Shown here one piece after another: positions 62,019 through 64,000 of a stretch of DNA of 64,000 nt. The translations under genes and the position numbers were made by a program. Where the stretch lies: NCBI RefSeq assembly GCF_007992835.1, contig NZ_BKBA01000003.1:558001-622000 (forward strand). The letters are read 5' to 3'. Below the pieces are notes generated by a model. The model made no database searches and was not told the origin of the DNA. It saw only the letters and a program-made list of their open reading frames with translations. The DNA comes from Knoellia locipacati. GTDB taxonomy: Bacteria > Actinomycetota > Actinomycetes > Actinomycetales > Dermatophilaceae. Positions within the stretch are counted from its first letter, which is position 1; each line of letters begins with the position of its first letter.

Positions 62019-62756
62019 CTATTGCACCTTCTCCCACCCACGCTTCTGGGCGCGGGTGCCCGTTCCGCGGCCGGGTCGCTCGTCCCGGCTCCGGTAGACG
62101 ATCCAGGGACGGGTGAGATAGCCCAGCGGCGCCGAGAAGACGTGCACGAGACGGGTGAACGGCCACATGGCGATGAGCGTGAAGGCGAGGAACGCGTGCA
62201 GCCTGAACCCGACCGGAGCAGCCGCCATGAGGCTCGCGTCCGGCTGGAACCAGAAGATCTGCCGGAACCACGGCGAGACGCCGTCGCGGTAGTTGTACTC
62301 ACCGCCGATGGTGAACAGGCTGCCCGCCACCGTGTTCCACATGCCGAGGACGATCACGGTGCCCAGCACGGCATACATGACCTTGTCGTTGACCGTCGTC
62401 GCCGAGAAGACCGGGCCGACCGTCCGGCGGCGGTAGACGAGGATCGCCAGGCCGACGACCGCGGCGATGCCCGCCGGGATGCCGCCGGCCAGTGCGATGA
62501 CGTGGTACGCCTCGTGGCTCAGGCCGACGGCATCGGTCCAGTCCTGCGGGAAGAGCAGGCCGAGGACGTGACCGCCGACCACGCCGAGCATCCCGAAGTG
62601 GAAGAGGGGGCTCCCGATGCGCAGCAGCCGGCTCTCGTAGAGCTGCGAGCTGCGCGTCGTCCAGCCGAACTTGTCGTAGCGGTAGCGCCAGACGTGCCCG
62701 ACGACGAAGACCGCGAGGCAGATGTAGGGGTAGATCACCCACAGGAAGGTGCTCAT
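62019..62756 (-). CDS. narI: Nitrate reductase gamma subunit (cytochrome b)
   Basis: A 245-residue membrane protein with five segments. Haem ligands fit His in VVGHVWRYRYDKFGW, SPLFHFGMLGVVGGH, GFRLHAFLAF and FTRLVHVFSAPLGY. It passes electrons from menaquinol to NarH. Co-transcribed after narJ (ATGA overlap). Confidence 0.93.
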   Translation of the reverse strand: MSTFLWVIYPYICLAVFVVGHVWRYRYDKFGWTTRSSQLYESRLLRIGSPLFHFGMLGVVGGHVLGLLFPQDWTDAVGLSHEAYHVIALAGGIPAGIAAVVGLAILVYRRRTVGPVFSATTVNDKVMYAVLGTVIVLGMWNTVAGSLFTIGGEYNYRDGVSPWFRQIFWFQPDASLMAAAPVGFRLHAFLAFTLIAMWPFTRLVHVFSAPLGYLTRPWIVYRSRDERPGRGTGTRAQKRGWEKVQ

Positions 62757-63481
62757 CGCCGGGCCCCGATCGTGACGGGAACGGGACCCGGACCGGCGGG
62801 GCCGCTGTCCGGTTCGGATCCGGGGCGGGCATAGGGGGCGTCCATCTCGGTGGAGAGGCCGACGAGCTCCTCGGGCGGGCCCTCGGCGACGAGCCGGGCC
62901 AGCGCCTCCTCGTCGTCGCCCACGAGCCGGGGCAGGGTCGCCCGCAACGCGTCGACGACGTCGAGCCACGGCGAGCGCCGCTCGCTCAGCGCCAGCCGGA
63001 GCAGCTCGATGCCGACACGGTGGTCGTTGAGCAGTCGCCACGCGACCCCGGCGTCGACGCTCGCCCCGAACTCGAGGACGACGGTGAGGTGGTCGGGCAG
63101 CTCGGCGTCCTCGTCGGTGAGCACTCCCCCGGCGCGGCGGTAGTCCTGCTTGATCCGGACCAGCGCGGCACCCCGGTTCCGGGTGTCGCCGTGCAGGTAG
63201 TAGGTGAGGTGCAGGCAGCACCGGCGGGTGACGTCGAACGTGTCGACGTAGGCGCGCTGCAGCTCCTCGAGATCCGCGGACGCGACGTGGGCGAGGAAGC
63301 GGGACAACGGCATACGGACGTCGTCGGGGAGTCCGGCGACCGCGTCGGTGAGCATGGGCACCCGCCCGACCAGGGTCTCGTCCGGGTAGTCGAGGAGCAG
63401 CGAGACGACCTGCCAGGCCGTCGCCTGCGCGGGCGCGCCGAGCCGCGAGGAGGACCGGCGGTGCCGGTTCCACGGCATCAC
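62753..63481 (-). CDS. narJ: Nitrate reductase molybdenum cofactor assembly chaperone
   Basis: A 242-residue helical chaperone with LLLDYPDETL, LEELQRAYVDTFDVTRRCCLHLTYYLHGDTR and the DEDAELPDHLTVVLEF region. It assembles the Mo cofactor and Fe-S clusters into the nitrate reductase before membrane attachment. GTG 63481 overlaps the narH stop (GTGA). Confidence 0.93.
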   Translation of the reverse strand: MMPWNRHRRSSSRLGAPAQATAWQVVSLLLDYPDETLVGRVPMLTDAVAGLPDDVRMPLSRFLAHVASADLEELQRAYVDTFDVTRRCCLHLTYYLHGDTRNRGAALVRIKQDYRRAGGVLTDEDAELPDHLTVVLEFGASVDAGVAWRLLNDHRVGIELLRLALSERRSPWLDVVDALRATLPRLVGDDEEALARLVAEGPPEELVGLSTEMDAPYARPGSEPDSGPAGPGPVPVTIGARR

Positions 63482-64000
63482 GAGCCCGACTCCTCGGCCT
63501 CGTCCTCGCCCGGCCGGTCGGCGCGCGACGTCGGGAACATCCCGTCGGGCGCGCCCTTGCCGTCCCAGTTGAGGAGGTTGACCCGGCCGGCCGAGCTGCC
63601 GCCGCCCACCAGGGTCTCCGACGTCTGGCGCTGCTGCAGCATGTGGAAGTTCTCGATCGCGACGGGCGTGGCGTTGCCGCGGCCCGAGCCCTCGCCGAAC
63701 GGCCCCGAGATGTCGAGCAGCTCGTCGTCGTAGCCCGTCACCGGGCAGTCGGTGGCGAGCTCCTCGAGCCCGTGCGCCTGCTCGGCGTGGGCCGTGGGGA
63801 TGACGTAGCGCTCGTCGTACTTCGCGAGCGCCAGCAGCCGGAACATGTCGTACATCTCCTCCTCCGTCATGCCGACGGCAGCGGGGATGTGCGCCTGCGG
63901 GTCGCGCCCGAGGTTGATGTCGCGCATGTAGGAGCGCATCGCGGCGAGCTTGCGGAGCACGGCGTCGACCGGCCCCGTGTCGCCGGCGGTGAAGAGGTTC
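63478..64000 (-). CDS. narH: Nitrate reductase beta subunit, C-terminal fragment
   Basis: The frame runs off the window end, leaving only the last 173 residues of NarH. TAGDTGPVDAVLRKLAAMR, RDINLGRDPQAH, YDMFRLLALAKYDERYVIP and the tail FHMLQQRQTSE are NarH C-terminal. The Fe-S ferredoxin part lies outside. Together with narJ and narI this is the end of a narGHJI respiratory operon, read leftwards. Confidence 0.93.
   Translation of the reverse strand, partial: NLFTAGDTGPVDAVLRKLAAMRSYMRDINLGRDPQAHIPAAVGMTEEEMYDMFRLLALAKYDERYVIPTAHAEQAHGLEELATDCPVTGYDDELLDISGPFGEGSGRGNATPVAIENFHMLQQRQTSETLVGGGSSAGRVNLLNWDGKGAPDGMFPTSRADRPGEDEAEESGS

Larger units (their letters stand above)
369..63315. repeat. 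Dispersed octamer GTATGCCG/CGGCATAC (about 54 copies)
   Basis: I counted about 54 exact copies by eye (about 23 GTATGCCG and 31 CGGCATAC on the + strand), for example at 369, 1525, 2997, 4582, 8460, 11521, 14878, 17808, 20121, 25356, 33048, 36363, 40283, 46610, 54484, 58336 and 63308. Base composition predicts roughly 2. The extended form is usually ACGGCATAC. Copies occur in coding DNA on both strands in different frames, and in intergenic DNA. They force rare codons such as TAT, GCA and ATA. Confidence 0.8.

Noticed and set aside
369-63315. Octamer as a Chi or KOPS-like oriented site
   Set aside because: Orientation on the + strand is near even (about 23 to 31) and does not follow one direction along the window, as replication-oriented motifs should.
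1-64000. CRISPR arrays, tRNA, rRNA, insertion sequences, prophage
   Set aside because: No regularly spaced repeats, cloverleaf candidates, transposase motifs or phage genes were recognised in any gap; a dedicated tRNA and CRISPR scan would be decisive.

Overview
The window is about 72% G+C, gene-dense and actinobacterial. Most starts are ATG or GTG, and many genes have a TAnnnT-type -10 box only 6-8 nt before the start codon, which suggests leaderless mRNAs. Signature actinobacterial genes include a DUF3073 protein, DUF3151 beside fba and purA, gpgS beside a folP2-type gene, F420-dependent enzymes, a SigK/RskA pair, 13E12-type HNH protein and HelD. The gene mix and style suggest a relative of the Intrasporangiaceae; that placement is inference. 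I see no rRNA or tRNA gene, CRISPR array, insertion sequence or prophage. No stretch longer than 300 bases lacks a gene; the longest gaps are 46557-46847 and 17782-18062.

Layout. 1-9.9 kb: cut-off DUF4389 membrane protein, flavodoxin-like protein, secreted protein, MFS/PLP-decarboxylase operon, Excalibur protein, membrane protein, and a NarL-type two-component system. 9.9-14.8 kb: six-gene minus-strand operon with 4-nt overlaps at every junction (fgd, doxX-like, enoyl-CoA hydratase, gpgS, folP2-type, DODA-like). 14.8-20.8 kb: lipoprotein, 30-residue membrane peptide, DUF6766 protein, Ddn-like oxidoreductase, amino-acid dehydrogenase, DUF3073, NCS1 transporter and isochorismatase-like hydrolase. 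20.8-23.6 kb: purM and purF. 23.6-27.5 kb: a SigK module (molybdopterin oxidoreductase, fasciclin lipoprotein, sigK, rskA) whose first two genes each carry the same CCATCC-N15-CCGAAT promoter. 27.6-34.4 kb: reductase, small membrane proteins, LLM oxidoreductase, SCP-like protein, secreted 5'-nucleotidase, methyltransferase-like protein and OhrR-type regulator. 34.4-40 kb: single-chain purL, a methyltransferase and purC. 40-46.6 kb: soxR with divergent MFS exporter, bioYMN, VOC protein, LLM oxidoreductase and purD. 46.8-54.1 kb: two orphan LuxR-type regulators, a HelD-like helicase, purA, DUF3151 and fba. 54.2-60.5 kb: ECF42-type sigma factor with three DGPF proteins, an SOS-controlled HNH protein and a second HelD-like helicase. 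60.5-64 kb: SpoU methyltransferase, DinB-like protein, Rho_N-like protein and narI, narJ and cut-off narH.

Working together. Six genes serve purine and AMP synthesis (purM, purF, purL, purC, purD, purA) from separate positions rather than one operon. F420 chemistry is represented by an FGD-type dehydrogenase and three candidate F420-linked oxidoreductases. Stress circuits are unusually legible: SigK, ECF42, LexA, SoxR and OhrR each have a plausible DNA site beside the gene they would control.

The most striking non-gene feature is the octamer GTATGCCG/CGGCATAC. I counted about 54 copies by eye against roughly 2 expected from base composition. It sits in different reading frames, forces rare codons (TAT, GCA, ATA), and forms both arms of a perfect 21-bp hairpin after the amino-acid dehydrogenase.
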